DNA from: Blautia sp.
Lineage (GTDB): Bacteria > Bacillota > Clostridia > Lachnospirales > Lachnospiraceae
Assembly (NCBI GenBank): GCA_022777285.1
Contig: JALFGN010000065.1
Location: forward strand, 62,001 to 126,000
Direction of reading: 5' to 3'
Length of the DNA stretch: 64,000 bases
In this document: piece after piece, positions 55,267 through 63,651 of the stretch
Position numbering within the stretch: the first letter of the stretch is position 1
Layout of the letters: the number at the start of each line of letters is the position of its first letter
Notes under the pieces: generated by a model
What the model was told of the DNA's origin: nothing
Database searches by the model: none
The model's input: the letters and a program-made list of their open reading frames with translations, nothing else
Program-made: the position numbers and the translations under genes

Positions 55267-56088
55267 ATGGAACAGAACAGACAGGCACCCATCGGTGTTT
55301 TTGATTCAGGTGTGGGCGGGCTTACCGTAGCACGCGAAATTATGCGGAATCTGCCCAGTGAAAGAATTGTATATTTCGGAGATACGGCAAGAGTGCCTTA
55401 TGGAAATAAATCAAAAAATATTGTGTTGAAATTTTCCAGGCAGATTGTGCATTTTTTGCAGACACAGGAAGTAAAGGCAATCGTTGTTGCCTGTAATACT
55501 GCCAGTGCGCTTGCGCTTGAAACCATTCGGGAAGAAATCGATATTCCGATTATCGGTGTGGTAAAGCCGGGAGCCAAAGTGGCAGCAGCAGCTACAAGAA
55601 ATAAAAAAATTGGTTTGATTGGTACCAGAGGAACCGTTCATTCCGGTCTGTATACAGAAATCATTCAGGAGTACGATTCGCAGATTCAGGTAATCGGACA
55701 GGCTTGCCCTCTGTTTGTGCCGTTGGTAGAAGAAGGATGGCTGAAAGACAAGGTAACACTGGAAGTTGCAAAACGTTATGTGAATCCGCTTCTTGATCAG
55801 GGCATTGATACACTGATTCTTGGATGTACCCATTACCCGCTTTTAAGATCTATGCTTCAGGAACTGGTAGGAGAACAAGTCACACTGGTGAATCCGGCAT
55901 ACGAAACAGCAAAAGCTCTGGAACGCTTGCTGAAGGAAAACAATCTGGATAATAATCAGGGAGTGGAAGAAGAATTTCCCTATCGTTTCTATGTGAGCGA
56001 TGCAGCAGAACAGTTCCGGGATTTTGCAAATTCTATATTGCCTTATGATGTAAAGATGACAAAGCAGATTAATATTGAGGAGTACTGA
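55267..56088 (+). CDS. murI: Glutamate racemase
   Basis: A 273-residue enzyme that makes D-glutamate for peptidoglycan. Motifs: IGVFDSGVGGLTVARE, VVACNTASALAL (catalytic Cys) and LILGCTHYPLL (second catalytic Cys). GAGG is 7 bases before the ATG at 55267; an ATG at 55228 adds a 13-codon tail and lacks a site. The next gene starts 2 bases later. Confidence 0.95.
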   Translation: MEQNRQAPIGVFDSGVGGLTVAREIMRNLPSERIVYFGDTARVPYGNKSKNIVLKFSRQIVHFLQTQEVKAIVVACNTASALALETIREEIDIPIIGVVKPGAKVAAAATRNKKIGLIGTRGTVHSGLYTEIIQEYDSQIQVIGQACPLFVPLVEEGWLKDKVTLEVAKRYVNPLLDQGIDTLILGCTHYPLLRSMLQELVGEQVTLVNPAYETAKALERLLKENNLDNNQGVEEEFPYRFYVSDAAEQFRDFANSILPYDVKMTKQINIEEY

Positions 56089-56090
56089 AA

Positions 56091-56543
56091 ATGACAAAGG
56101 ACGTGCTGATCACAGTAAAAGGAATGCAGGCAATCGAAGCAGGAGAAGGACAGGAAGAAGTAGAAGTAGTGGCAAAGGGCGATTATTATTTTAAGAACGG
56201 TCATCACTTTATCTGCTATGAAGAGATGTTGGAAGGATTTGAAACGCCTACAAAGAATATGATCAAGATTACAGATAATACAGTAGAAGTACAGAAGAAA
56301 GGGATTACCAACACCCATATGGTATTTGAAGAAGCCAAGAAAAGTCTTACTTTTTATACGACTCCTTTCGGAAATATGGAAATGGGTATTTCCGCTACCA
56401 AAATTGATGTCAAAGAAGAGCCGGAGAATCTGGATATCCTCATTGATTATGCACTGGAAATTAATCAGGTACATACGGCAGACTGCCAGATTCATGTGAA
56501 TGTACAGTCAAAGGAAGCAGGGGAATTTCACCTGTGTTCCTAA
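56091..56543 (+). CDS. DUF1934 (YwiB-like) beta-barrel protein
   Basis: A 150-residue protein of the DUF1934 family. Residues VLITVKGMQ..., then DYYFKNGHHFICYEEMLEG and the C-terminal LEINQVHTADCQIHVNVQ fit it, a small lipocalin-like barrel of unknown function. GAGGAG precedes the ATG, 2 bases after murI, so the two are coupled. Confidence 0.85.
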   Translation: MTKDVLITVKGMQAIEAGEGQEEVEVVAKGDYYFKNGHHFICYEEMLEGFETPTKNMIKITDNTVEVQKKGITNTHMVFEEAKKSLTFYTTPFGNMEMGISATKIDVKEEPENLDILIDYALEINQVHTADCQIHVNVQSKEAGEFHLCS

Positions 56544-56548
56544 AAACC

Positions 56549-56590
56549 AGGAGAGGTTGTGAGAATGGATCACAGCCTCTCTTTTCTTAT
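56549..56590. terminator. Terminator between DUF1934 and the AraC gene
   Basis: GAGAGGTTGTGA (56551-56562) pairs with TCACAGCCTCTC (56570-56581) with one G-T pair, then T's. It overlaps the convergent araC-type gene end. Confidence 0.8.
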
Positions 56591-57366
56591 TTACGAAACT
56601 CTTTTTTGCTGCACTGGTTTCGGTATTGTCTTAGTGTATAGCCGGTCTTTTCTTTAAAAATCTTTCCGAGATGACTCTGCGAAGAGTAGCCAAGGTAGGT
56701 GGCGATTTCGATATAAGAATACTGAGAATAGGTCAGAAGGTTTTTTACGGCATTTATTTTCTGATTCTGAATATAAGATGTGATGGAAATTCCCTCATAT
56801 TTATGAAAAAGTTCCGAGAGATAATTGGCATTCAGATTCAGAGCTTCTGCCATATCCCGCACCACAATTTTTTCGTGAAGATGGGCGAAGATATAATCCT
56901 TGCATTTATTGATGTGAGGATTTTTTTCTTTGTTTTGTTTGCCCTGTTCATGGAGTTCTTTTACCATTTTGGTGTATTGAAGCTCTGCAAGATGAAGAAT
57001 ATGGTAGATTGTAGGAATATCTCTGCATTCATCAATTTTCTGTATGTAGACGTCACTGAGGGAAAGCGCAATTTCAGGGAGAAGTCCTCCGCGTATGGCT
57101 GCACGGCTTGCAAGGGTAATCACGACAACTCCCATATATTGCATATTGCGCAGAGGATCTTTTGATAAAGTTCCCAGTTCTCCTACATAATCTTCCGAAC
57201 GGCTTTTTTCCAGCCTTTCCACATCACCGGATTCAATACTGCCAAATTCCCGCAGTTCCTGATCGTGGGGATTATGTACTTTTTCCAATTCCTCATTTTC
57301 AAAAATTAGTCTGGAAAAATATTCCTGTATGGAATCCTCTACGGATGAAAAAATACGATTTTTCAT
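56587..57366 (-). CDS. AraC-family transcriptional regulator
   Basis: A 259-residue regulator. Residues 1 to about 150 are a non-canonical N-terminal domain without a cupin pattern. Residues about 155-255 carry two helix-turn-helix motifs: VVRDMAEALNLNANYLSELF and YIEIATYLGYSSQSHLGKIF, followed by the family tail KTGYTLRQYRN. It is divergent from the GH5 gene, so it may control it through the repeats at 57460-57486. Confidence 0.9.
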   Translation of the reverse strand: MKNRIFSSVEDSIQEYFSRLIFENEELEKVHNPHDQELREFGSIESGDVERLEKSRSEDYVGELGTLSKDPLRNMQYMGVVVITLASRAAIRGGLLPEIALSLSDVYIQKIDECRDIPTIYHILHLAELQYTKMVKELHEQGKQNKEKNPHINKCKDYIFAHLHEKIVVRDMAEALNLNANYLSELFHKYEGISITSYIQNQKINAVKNLLTYSQYSYIEIATYLGYSSQSHLGKIFKEKTGYTLRQYRNQCSKKEFRK

Positions 57367-57459
57367 CAGAATAGCACCTCATTCCCTTTGCGTTTTTCTG
57401 TTTTGTACTTTCGATGAGTCTATTGTACAGGATTCTCTTTCTGATTGCACGAGAATTAT

Positions 57460-57486
57460 CTGAGAATCATGATAAAAAACTGAGAA
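57460..57486. promoter_or_regulatory. Direct repeat, AraC operator candidate
   Basis: CTGAGAA occurs at 57460-57466 and 57480-57486, 20 bases apart (two helical turns), between the divergent regulator and GH5 genes. AraC-type proteins often bind direct repeats with this spacing. Confidence 0.4.
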
Positions 57487-57568
57487 AAAAGATATAAAAA
57501 GAGGAATCAATCGATTAAATTGGATACAGAAACAAAGAAATCCATGTATGGGAAAAAGGAGAAGGGCA

Positions 57569-58738
57569 ATGAAAGTAAAAGGAGTGAATCTTGGAAACTG
57601 GCTGGTATTGGAAAAATGGATGAGTCCCGCGTTATTTGATGGTACAACAGCAGAAGATGAATATTATCTTCCCACGCAGCTTTCAAAAGAGGTCTATGAA
57701 GCAAGAATCAAGATGCATCGGGCAGAGTATATCACAGAAGGAGATTTTGTAAGAATCAAATCCATGGGAATGGATGCAGTACGTATTCCGGTTCCATATT
57801 TTATCTTTGGTGACAGGGAACCTTTTATCGGATGCATTGAAGAACTGGATAAGGCTTTCAACTGGGCAGAAAGGTACGGACTTCAGGTTCTGATTGATCT
57901 CCACACGGTTCCGGACAGCCAGAATGGTTTTGACAACGGAGGAATCAGTGGAGTATGTAAATGGTCCCAGCAGCCGGAAGAAGTAGAATTCGTGCTGAAT
58001 GTACTGGAAAAACTGGCAGAAAGATATGGAACAAGAAAAGGTCTCTGGGGAATTGAAGTTGTCAATGAGCCGATTCTGGAAGATATGTGGGAAACCATGA
58101 ATGTACCGGAACGTTATCCGGCAGTGGATCCGGAAAAAGCCAAAGGAACAAAACCAAATACACTGGAATTTATCAGACAGTTTTATCTGGATGCATATGA
58201 CAGAATCCGTAAATATATGTCGGAAGAGAAATATGTGGTCATTCATGATGCATTTGCGTTAAAAGCATGGAAAGATTTTATGCGCGAAGACAAATACAAA
58301 GGTGTCGTGCTGGATACCCATCAGTATCTGATGATGGCAGAAATGGATGGTTGCAAACAGACGGTAGAAGGTTATCTTTCTTATATTCAGGAACATTATG
58401 TAAAAGATATTCAGGAAATGGAAGAATACTTCCCGGTCATCTGTGGGGAATGGTGCCTGTTTAATTCACTTGCTGTTGGAAGAGACACAAAAGGCGGACA
58501 AAGCGTCTTAAACGGAGTCGAAGGTATGTCGGAAGAACAGATGAGTGATGAAAAGAAAAAGGAAATTTACCAGGCAGTTGCAAAAGCACAGCTGGAGGCA
58601 TGGAATGCAGGTTCCGGTTATTTCTACTGGAGTTATAAACTTCTGACAGATACAGTAAACACAGATGGCTGGATTGGATGGGACAGCTGGGATCTGGGAA
58701 GATGTGTGGATTTCGGTTGGTTTCCTACAGAGAAATAA
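57569..58738 (+). CDS. Glycoside hydrolase family 5 beta-glucanase
   Basis: A 389-residue cytoplasmic enzyme; no signal peptide. It starts VKGVNLGNWLVLEKWM, as in exo-beta-1,3-glucanases of family 5. The acid/base Glu is in IEVVNEPIL (about 176), and the nucleophile Glu is in VICGEWCLFN (about 294). Beta-1,3 or related glucan oligosaccharides are the likely substrate (inference). AAGGAG fits the ATG at 57569; an ATG at 57548 is in frame but lies before the site. It is divergent from the AraC gene. Confidence 0.88.
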   Translation: MKVKGVNLGNWLVLEKWMSPALFDGTTAEDEYYLPTQLSKEVYEARIKMHRAEYITEGDFVRIKSMGMDAVRIPVPYFIFGDREPFIGCIEELDKAFNWAERYGLQVLIDLHTVPDSQNGFDNGGISGVCKWSQQPEEVEFVLNVLEKLAERYGTRKGLWGIEVVNEPILEDMWETMNVPERYPAVDPEKAKGTKPNTLEFIRQFYLDAYDRIRKYMSEEKYVVIHDAFALKAWKDFMREDKYKGVVLDTHQYLMMAEMDGCKQTVEGYLSYIQEHYVKDIQEMEEYFPVICGEWCLFNSLAVGRDTKGGQSVLNGVEGMSEEQMSDEKKKEIYQAVAKAQLEAWNAGSGYFYWSYKLLTDTVNTDGWIGWDSWDLGRCVDFGWFPTEK

Positions 58739-58772
58739 ATTTAAAGATACAGCAGATGCTATACAGGAAAGG

Positions 58773-58806
58773 GCCGGATGACTTATGCAGTCATCCGACT
58801 CTCTTT
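58773..58806 (+). terminator. Terminator after the GH5 gene
   Basis: CGGATGACT (58775-58783) pairs with AGTCATCCG (58789-58797), then a C/T-rich tract. It also separates the next, convergent small gene. Confidence 0.75.
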
Positions 58807-58808
58807 CT

Positions 58809-58946
58809 TTAATGCGTATTTGAGAACTGTTCATTGTATTCCGTAAGAGGAACGAAATGTTCCTGTTCCGAATGCAGCAGGAAATAGCAGATTCCTATTA
58901 ATATCAGTAATAACAACAGTGCTAGGATTTTCTTTATATGTTTCAT
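58809..58946 (-). CDS. Small membrane peptide, 45 residues
   Basis: No family is recognised. The start is basic (MKHIKK), residues 7-24 are a leucine-rich helix and the C-terminus is polar (SEQEHFVPLTEYNEQFSNTH). The motif L-x-E-Y-N-x2-F (PLTEYNEQF) also occurs in the larger neighbour as SLEEYNIKF. GGGAG lies 9 bases before the ATG. The pair is 31 bases apart on the same strand, so they form one operon. It could be an anchor, a signal or an immunity peptide; none is proven. Confidence 0.6.
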   Translation of the reverse strand: MKHIKKILALLLLLILIGICYFLLHSEQEHFVPLTEYNEQFSNTH

Positions 58947-58977
58947 TTCTATAATCTCCCTGGTAGAAATAATATTT

Positions 58978-59487
58978 TTATGCTTCTTGAACAAAATTGA
59001 CAGTTGCATAATCTGTCATGTCACCTACTGTGGTTTCGTAAGTATAATGAACAGAAATGTGATCTGTGCTATATGAAACATAGCTATCGGTAAGCAACCA
59101 AATACCATATCTTGAAGGGGGTGCGGAAATAGAAACAGTATCCAAAGCAAATTTTGGTCTTCCACTTTCCATGTAGGATTGATATTTAATTGTTACAGTT
59201 CCAACGGTCATATTATTAATACTTGTTATAATATTTTTGGTTTTTGTTTTTACGCCAGAGAGACGTGCTGCGCGAGAACTTAATTCTTTATGATTATATT
59301 CTTCATGATTGAATTTAATATTATATTCTTCAAGAGAAAGCATTTTTGATGTTTCAGCATCATTATTAACTTCAAGGGAGTTTATGGATATAGTTGGATT
59401 CTGCGCAAATATTGTGGAAATATTACATAGAGTACTTAAAATGACGGCTAATAATATGCTAATAATATGTTTTGCTTTTTTATTCAT
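58978..59487 (-). CDS. Secreted protein of unknown function, 169 residues
   Basis: A signal peptide is clear (basic MNKKAKH, hydrophobic core to about 24, cut after IFAQ). The mature protein has LSLEEYNIKFNHEEYNHKEL (about 50-69), then a beta-rich part with many Ser/Thr. No cysteines are seen after the signal. No known family was recognised. Codons are AT-rich compared with its neighbours, as in the signalling pair across the divergent promoter. AAGGAG is 8 bases before the ATG. It may be the output of the LytTR system (inference). Confidence 0.6.
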   Translation of the reverse strand: MNKKAKHIISILLAVILSTLCNISTIFAQNPTISINSLEVNNDAETSKMLSLEEYNIKFNHEEYNHKELSSRAARLSGVKTKTKNIITSINNMTVGTVTIKYQSYMESGRPKFALDTVSISAPPSRYGIWLLTDSYVSYSTDHISVHYTYETTVGDMTDYATVNFVQEA

Positions 59488-59582
59488 AGATTATGCTCCT
59501 TGTATAAGCGAATTATTATTAATTGATTATCATTTTTAGTTTATCATTGGAATCTCCCCCTTAAATAAATCGTAGGTATTTC

Positions 59583-59610
59583 TTGAATCTTTTTTTTATC
59601 ATGTTATAAT
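59583..59610 (+). promoter_or_regulatory. Promoter of the sensor kinase/LytTR operon
   Basis: TTGAAT at 59583-59588 and TATAAT at 59605-59610 with 16 bases between, 93 bases before the kinase ATG. The leader in between carries the repeats at 59633-59675. Confidence 0.6.
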
Positions 59611-59632
59611 AATACCACAGTATTTGTAAGTT

Positions 59633-59675
59633 GGAAAAATTTTTCCTGAACGTTTTTTTTGCTCCTGACTGTTTT
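59633..59675 (+). promoter_or_regulatory. Palindrome and direct repeat in the kinase leader
   Basis: GGAAAAATTTTTCC (59633-59646) is a perfect palindrome. TCCTGA-N2-GTTTT occurs at 59644-59656 and 59663-59675, 19 bases apart and 11 of 13 positions identical. LytTR regulators bind direct repeats, so this is a candidate site. Confidence 0.45.
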
Positions 59676-59702
59676 GTGATTTTCTGAAAGACAGGTAGTT
59701 TT

Positions 59703-60953
59703 ATGTTAGAAATTAGTTCTATTATGGCCAGTATATTGATTAATTTTATTTGTATTCCCGATTTGCTGCCTGAGAAACTCACGATTCGCCAATTATTGAG
59801 TCTTTTTCTTATATTGTTTTCTCTTCATACAGTGATTGCTTTTGTGTTGCCACAATATTTTATCCCATCAATTATTTTTATGATTATTTTTTGTTTATTC
59901 ACTACAGAAGTAGTTTGTTGGTCACTTATATTTTGCGTATTATCAGGATATTTTCTTGTTAATTCATTGATTGAGTTATTTTTATTTTTGTATCGAACAT
60001 ACATGAGACCAGATATTTACGAATTAAAACTTTCTTTTTTGGTATATCTTGTTATTTGTTTTGGAATTGTTCTTCCTCTTGTCAAAATTTTGAAAGGAAT
60101 AAAAAATAAAATTTTATATTCCTGTTCTTTGGAACAGTCAGATACGCCGACAATCATTTATTTATCTTTTTGTCTTATGCTTTGTATCTGTTGTATTATG
60201 ATCAGTGGAAAAATCGGTTATAACCGGACAACCTCTTTTGTGAATCATATCGTTTATCCGATTATTTTTTTTCTGTCTACGATACTTTTGTATTTTTTCT
60301 GTTGTCGAGTGCAGTCTCAAAAACAGAAGGAACTTATGAATGCGTACATACAGAATCTGGAAAAGGCTTATTCTGATACCAGAAAAATCAAACATGATTA
60401 TGATAATGTGTTGTCCAGTCTGGGTGAATATATTCAAAGAAAAGATCTGCAGTCGTTGGAAGAGTATTATCAAAATGAAATTTTCATCTTTAGTCACCAA
60501 AATAGAAAAGGAACATTTTTTCCGGAACTTTCCAATATCCAGATTCCAGAAATAAAAAGTCTGCTTACAGCAAAATTATTTGAAGCATCACAGAATGGTC
60601 TCTCTGTACATCTGGAAATTATGGAGCCGGTTTCTGGATTTCCATCTCCCGTTCTTCATTTTGTAAGGATTCTGGGGATTTTTCTGGATAATGCGATAGA
60701 GGCAGCAGCAGAGACGCAGGAAAAACAATTGGAGATTGCTTTTATGAAAAATCAAGACGGGTTGTCCATTGTAATCAAAAATAGTACTTTGCCGTTAGAT
60801 GTTTCTCTTAAGACTACAAAAGGTTTGGGACATGGATATGGTTTATCGATTGCTTCAGAATTAATCAGTAAACATCCGGAAGTTCTCTGGAAGATGGATT
60901 ACCAGGATAAAATATTCACACAGATTCTTGAGATTAGAGGGAGAAATGTATGA
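59703..60953 (+). CDS. AgrC-like GHKL sensor histidine kinase
   Basis: A 416-residue kinase. Six or seven N-terminal membrane segments reach to about residue 205. The phospho-His region is KIKHDYDNVLSSLGEYI (about 228), the family pattern H-D-x2-N-x-L. The GHKL ATPase part has GIFLDNAIEAAAE and GHGYGLSIASELI. This class senses secreted peptides in Firmicutes. The gene overlaps the LytTR regulator gene by 4 bases. The region is AT-rich and may be acquired. Confidence 0.85.
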   Translation: MLEISSIMASILINFICIPDLLPEKLTIRQLLSLFLILFSLHTVIAFVLPQYFIPSIIFMIIFCLFTTEVVCWSLIFCVLSGYFLVNSLIELFLFLYRTYMRPDIYELKLSFLVYLVICFGIVLPLVKILKGIKNKILYSCSLEQSDTPTIIYLSFCLMLCICCIMISGKIGYNRTTSFVNHIVYPIIFFLSTILLYFFCCRVQSQKQKELMNAYIQNLEKAYSDTRKIKHDYDNVLSSLGEYIQRKDLQSLEEYYQNEIFIFSHQNRKGTFFPELSNIQIPEIKSLLTAKLFEASQNGLSVHLEIMEPVSGFPSPVLHFVRILGIFLDNAIEAAAETQEKQLEIAFMKNQDGLSIVIKNSTLPLDVSLKTTKGLGHGYGLSIASELISKHPEVLWKMDYQDKIFTQILEIRGRNV

Positions 60954-61690
60954 TTCCTGTATATGTATGCGAAGATAATCCGGTTCAGTTGAAGATGATA
61001 AGAGAAATAATCGAAAAACTGATTTTTATTGAGGATTATCATATGGAAATTCAATGTGCGGCTATTCATCCGGAGCAACTTTTGAATCATCTTACGCCCG
61101 GGATACCTACAGGAATCTATTTCCTTGATATTGATTTGAATGGAAAAATGAATGGGCTACAGTTGGCAGAAAAAATCCGTCAGTATGATCCCTATGGATT
61201 TCTTATTTTTATAACGGCTTATTATGAACTTTGGAAACTGACCTTTGAATATAAAGTATCAGCTTTTGATTTTATCAATAAAAATCAAAGAGAAACGCTT
61301 GGGATGAACATTGCATCTTCCTTGCATGCTGCCTGGCAGCAATACAGCCGCCTTCATGCTTCTGTGAAGAAAACAGTGCCCTTTCGTGTAAATGGGAAAA
61401 TTCTTTACCAGGATATACAGGAGCTTCTGTATATGGAATCGGCTTCTTCACATCGAATCATTTTACATGGTATGAAGCAAATGATTCATACATCGGGAGA
61501 TTTGAATGCCTTTGAAAAAATTCTCCCTGAATATTTTTTTCGATGCCATCGTTCCTGTATCATTAACCTGAAACAGGTGTCCGTTTTTGATGAACAAAAT
61601 AATTCTGTTTCTTTTCCGGATCAGACGCAATGTCCGGTAGCTTTTCGAAAAAGACGATTGTTAAAGGAGTCTCTTGCTTCTCTGAGATAG
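60950..61690 (+). CDS. LytTR-type response regulator
   Basis: A 246-residue regulator. The receiver has CEDN, phospho-Asp in YFLDIDLNGKMNG (about 60) and a Lys in DFINKNQ. The LytTR DNA-binding domain (about 140-245) has YMESASSHRIILH and FRCHRSCIINLKQV. It should be the target of the neighbouring kinase, as in agr or bacteriocin systems. No processing peptidase (AgrB) or ABC exporter is visible. Confidence 0.88.
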   Translation: MIPVYVCEDNPVQLKMIREIIEKLIFIEDYHMEIQCAAIHPEQLLNHLTPGIPTGIYFLDIDLNGKMNGLQLAEKIRQYDPYGFLIFITAYYELWKLTFEYKVSAFDFINKNQRETLGMNIASSLHAAWQQYSRLHASVKKTVPFRVNGKILYQDIQELLYMESASSHRIILHGMKQMIHTSGDLNAFEKILPEYFFRCHRSCIINLKQVSVFDEQNNSVSFPDQTQCPVAFRKRRLLKESLASLR

Positions 61691-61753
61691 CGGAATTCAT
61701 CTTTTCTGGTTTGCAGAGGAGATTTTCTTATGATAAGATAAATACATAAAAAG

Positions 61754-61795
61754 ACTGCCTTTTGAATTCTTAACCAATTCAAAAGGCAGTTCCTT
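61754..61795. terminator. Terminator between the LytTR operon and the next gene
   Basis: ACTGCCTTTTGAATT (61754-61768) pairs with AATTCAAAAGGCAGT (61776-61790) around a 7-base loop. It serves both convergent genes. Confidence 0.88.
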
Positions 61796-62262
61796 TATTT
61801 TTCGTTATTTTTTACCATGTTCATTGCTTTTGTACGCATCCGCTTAAAGAATCCCTGTTTCTTCGGAGGTGTTGCCAGAGAACCACGAACACCCTTTACG
61901 CCGGTAATGTAAATACCACTTACATCAGCTTTTACTTCTTTTTTCACAGGAATCAGATCAAATACCTGTTCGTCGGCTACCAGAGTGACGATCTTTGGAC
62001 CAACTTTGGCTTTTACAATCGGAAGCTTGGAACGTCTCATAAGCTTCGGTGTCTGGTCAATAACCATCTGAGGAAGACCGGACTGTTTGATTGGAAGCCG
62101 CTTCTTATCAATAATCAGCATGTGTATGGTCTGTTTGGCCGCTTCAATCTGTGCCTGTTGTTCTTCTTGTTTTTTCTGGGCTCTTTTGCCAAGAAAATAT
62201 AAAACTGCGAGAATTGCGATCAAAACCAGTAAAATGATCAGCAGAATTTGCCATACTTTCAT
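61795..62262 (-). CDS. Membrane protein of unknown function, 155 residues
   Basis: No known domain was recognised. One N-terminal membrane helix (about 5-24) is followed by a charged, Gln/Lys-rich stretch (KRAQKKQEEQQAQIEAAKQT) and a basic domain: MLIIDKKRLPIKQSGLP, then PIVKAKVGPKIVTLVADEQVFD and IYITGVKGVRGSL. It is likely a membrane-anchored cytoplasmic protein. Its reading frame is clean and basic; the terminator at 61754-61795 ends it. Confidence 0.7.
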   Translation of the reverse strand: MKVWQILLIILLVLIAILAVLYFLGKRAQKKQEEQQAQIEAAKQTIHMLIIDKKRLPIKQSGLPQMVIDQTPKLMRRSKLPIVKAKVGPKIVTLVADEQVFDLIPVKKEVKADVSGIYITGVKGVRGSLATPPKKQGFFKRMRTKAMNMVKNNEK

Positions 62263-62426
62263 TTGTACAAAACCTCCTCAATATTGACTCATAAAGCAAC
62301 TATTATTTTAGCATTATTTCCTGGAAAAGGCAATAAAAATGTGAAAGAAAGGGTTTCTTTTTCAAGGTATGTATGGTATAACATTGAATATGTAGCCAAT
62401 CATGGAAATACGAAAGGATTTTGATT

Positions 62427-63590
62427 ATGAAGAAAAGAAAGTTAGCAGCAGTCCTTGCACTGGCAGTTGCTCTTACAGTTGCAGGATGCGGTGATAAAAA
62501 AGAAAGTACGCAGGAGAATACAAAGACAGAAACGCAAGATACGAAAACGGAAACAGACGAAGCTACAGAAGATATTACAAAAGATGCGGAAGGACATGTG
62601 GTGGCAGTCGATGTGGATGACATTTCCAAGTATGTGACATTGGGAGATTATAAGAATCTGGAAGTGGAAGTGACCAAGAGCCAGGTGACAGATGAAAGCG
62701 TAGAACAGTATATTCAGCAGCAGTTGTCTTATCAGCCTGTGGAAGTCACAGAAGATCGTCCGGTTCAGGAAAATGATACAGTTAATATTGATTATACCGG
62801 ATATATGGATGGAGAGGCCTTTGAAGGCGGAACTGCCACAGATACGGATCTGATCATTGGTTCCGGACAGTTTATTGACGGATTTGAAAGCGGATTGATC
62901 GGAAAGAAAAAAGGGGAAGAAGTGACATTGGATCTTAATTTCCCGGATCCCTATCAGAAGAATCCGGACCTTGCAGGAAAAGCAGTACAGTTTAAGGTAA
63001 AGATTAATAAGATTTCCGAACCGGCAGAACTTACAGATGCCTGGGTAGCAGAGAATACAGACTTGAAGACGGCAGACGAATATAAGGCAGAAATCAAAGC
63101 GTCTCTTACAGAAAGTGCAGAGATGGAATATAAAAATACAAAGAAATCCAATCTGTTTCAGGCGCTGGTAAATGTGTCCACCATCAATGAATATCCGGAT
63201 GAGCTGGTGGAAAAAGCGAAAAAGATCATGGAAAAACGTTTTGAAACTTCTTATGCAGAACCAGCAGGTATGACACTGGAAGAGTATTGGGAGGCACAGG
63301 ATATTTCACAGGAGGACGCAGATAAGATTGTAGAACAGAGTGCAAAGAGCAGTCTGGAACAGGGCATGTATGTGCAGGCTCTTCTGGATGCGGAAGGTGT
63401 TGTTTTTACACAGGAAGATTATGAAAAAGAGCTGGATGCTTTTGCAAAAGAATATGGTTTTGCTGATGCGGCCGCACTGAAAGCAGTTTACAGTGATGCA
63501 GAACTGGTCAAAGATAATGTACTCTGGAGTAAATCCTGTGAAATCCTTGAAAAGTATGCAAAGATAACGGAAGTAAACGCAGAGAATTAA
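62427..63590 (+). CDS. Trigger-factor-like FKBP lipoprotein foldase
   Basis: A 387-residue surface lipoprotein. The signal peptide ends at lipobox TVAGC (Cys near 21), followed by a Thr/Glu-rich linker. An FKBP-type domain follows (about 110-195): DTVNIDYTGYMDGEAFEGG and DLIIGSGQFIDGFESGLIG. The C-terminal ~180 residues are helical and resemble the trigger factor C-domain. The trigger factor N-terminal ribosome-binding motif is not seen, so it should act outside the cell as a prolyl isomerase/chaperone. AAAGGA fits the ATG at 62427. Confidence 0.85.
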   Translation: MKKRKLAAVLALAVALTVAGCGDKKESTQENTKTETQDTKTETDEATEDITKDAEGHVVAVDVDDISKYVTLGDYKNLEVEVTKSQVTDESVEQYIQQQLSYQPVEVTEDRPVQENDTVNIDYTGYMDGEAFEGGTATDTDLIIGSGQFIDGFESGLIGKKKGEEVTLDLNFPDPYQKNPDLAGKAVQFKVKINKISEPAELTDAWVAENTDLKTADEYKAEIKASLTESAEMEYKNTKKSNLFQALVNVSTINEYPDELVEKAKKIMEKRFETSYAEPAGMTLEEYWEAQDISQEDADKIVEQSAKSSLEQGMYVQALLDAEGVVFTQEDYEKELDAFAKEYGFADAAALKAVYSDAELVKDNVLWSKSCEILEKYAKITEVNAEN

Positions 63591-63651
63591 GAGGTAACTT
63601 TTTTCCCTTTCTGCATATACTAAAATGAGTATAGGCAGAGAGGGATTTTTA

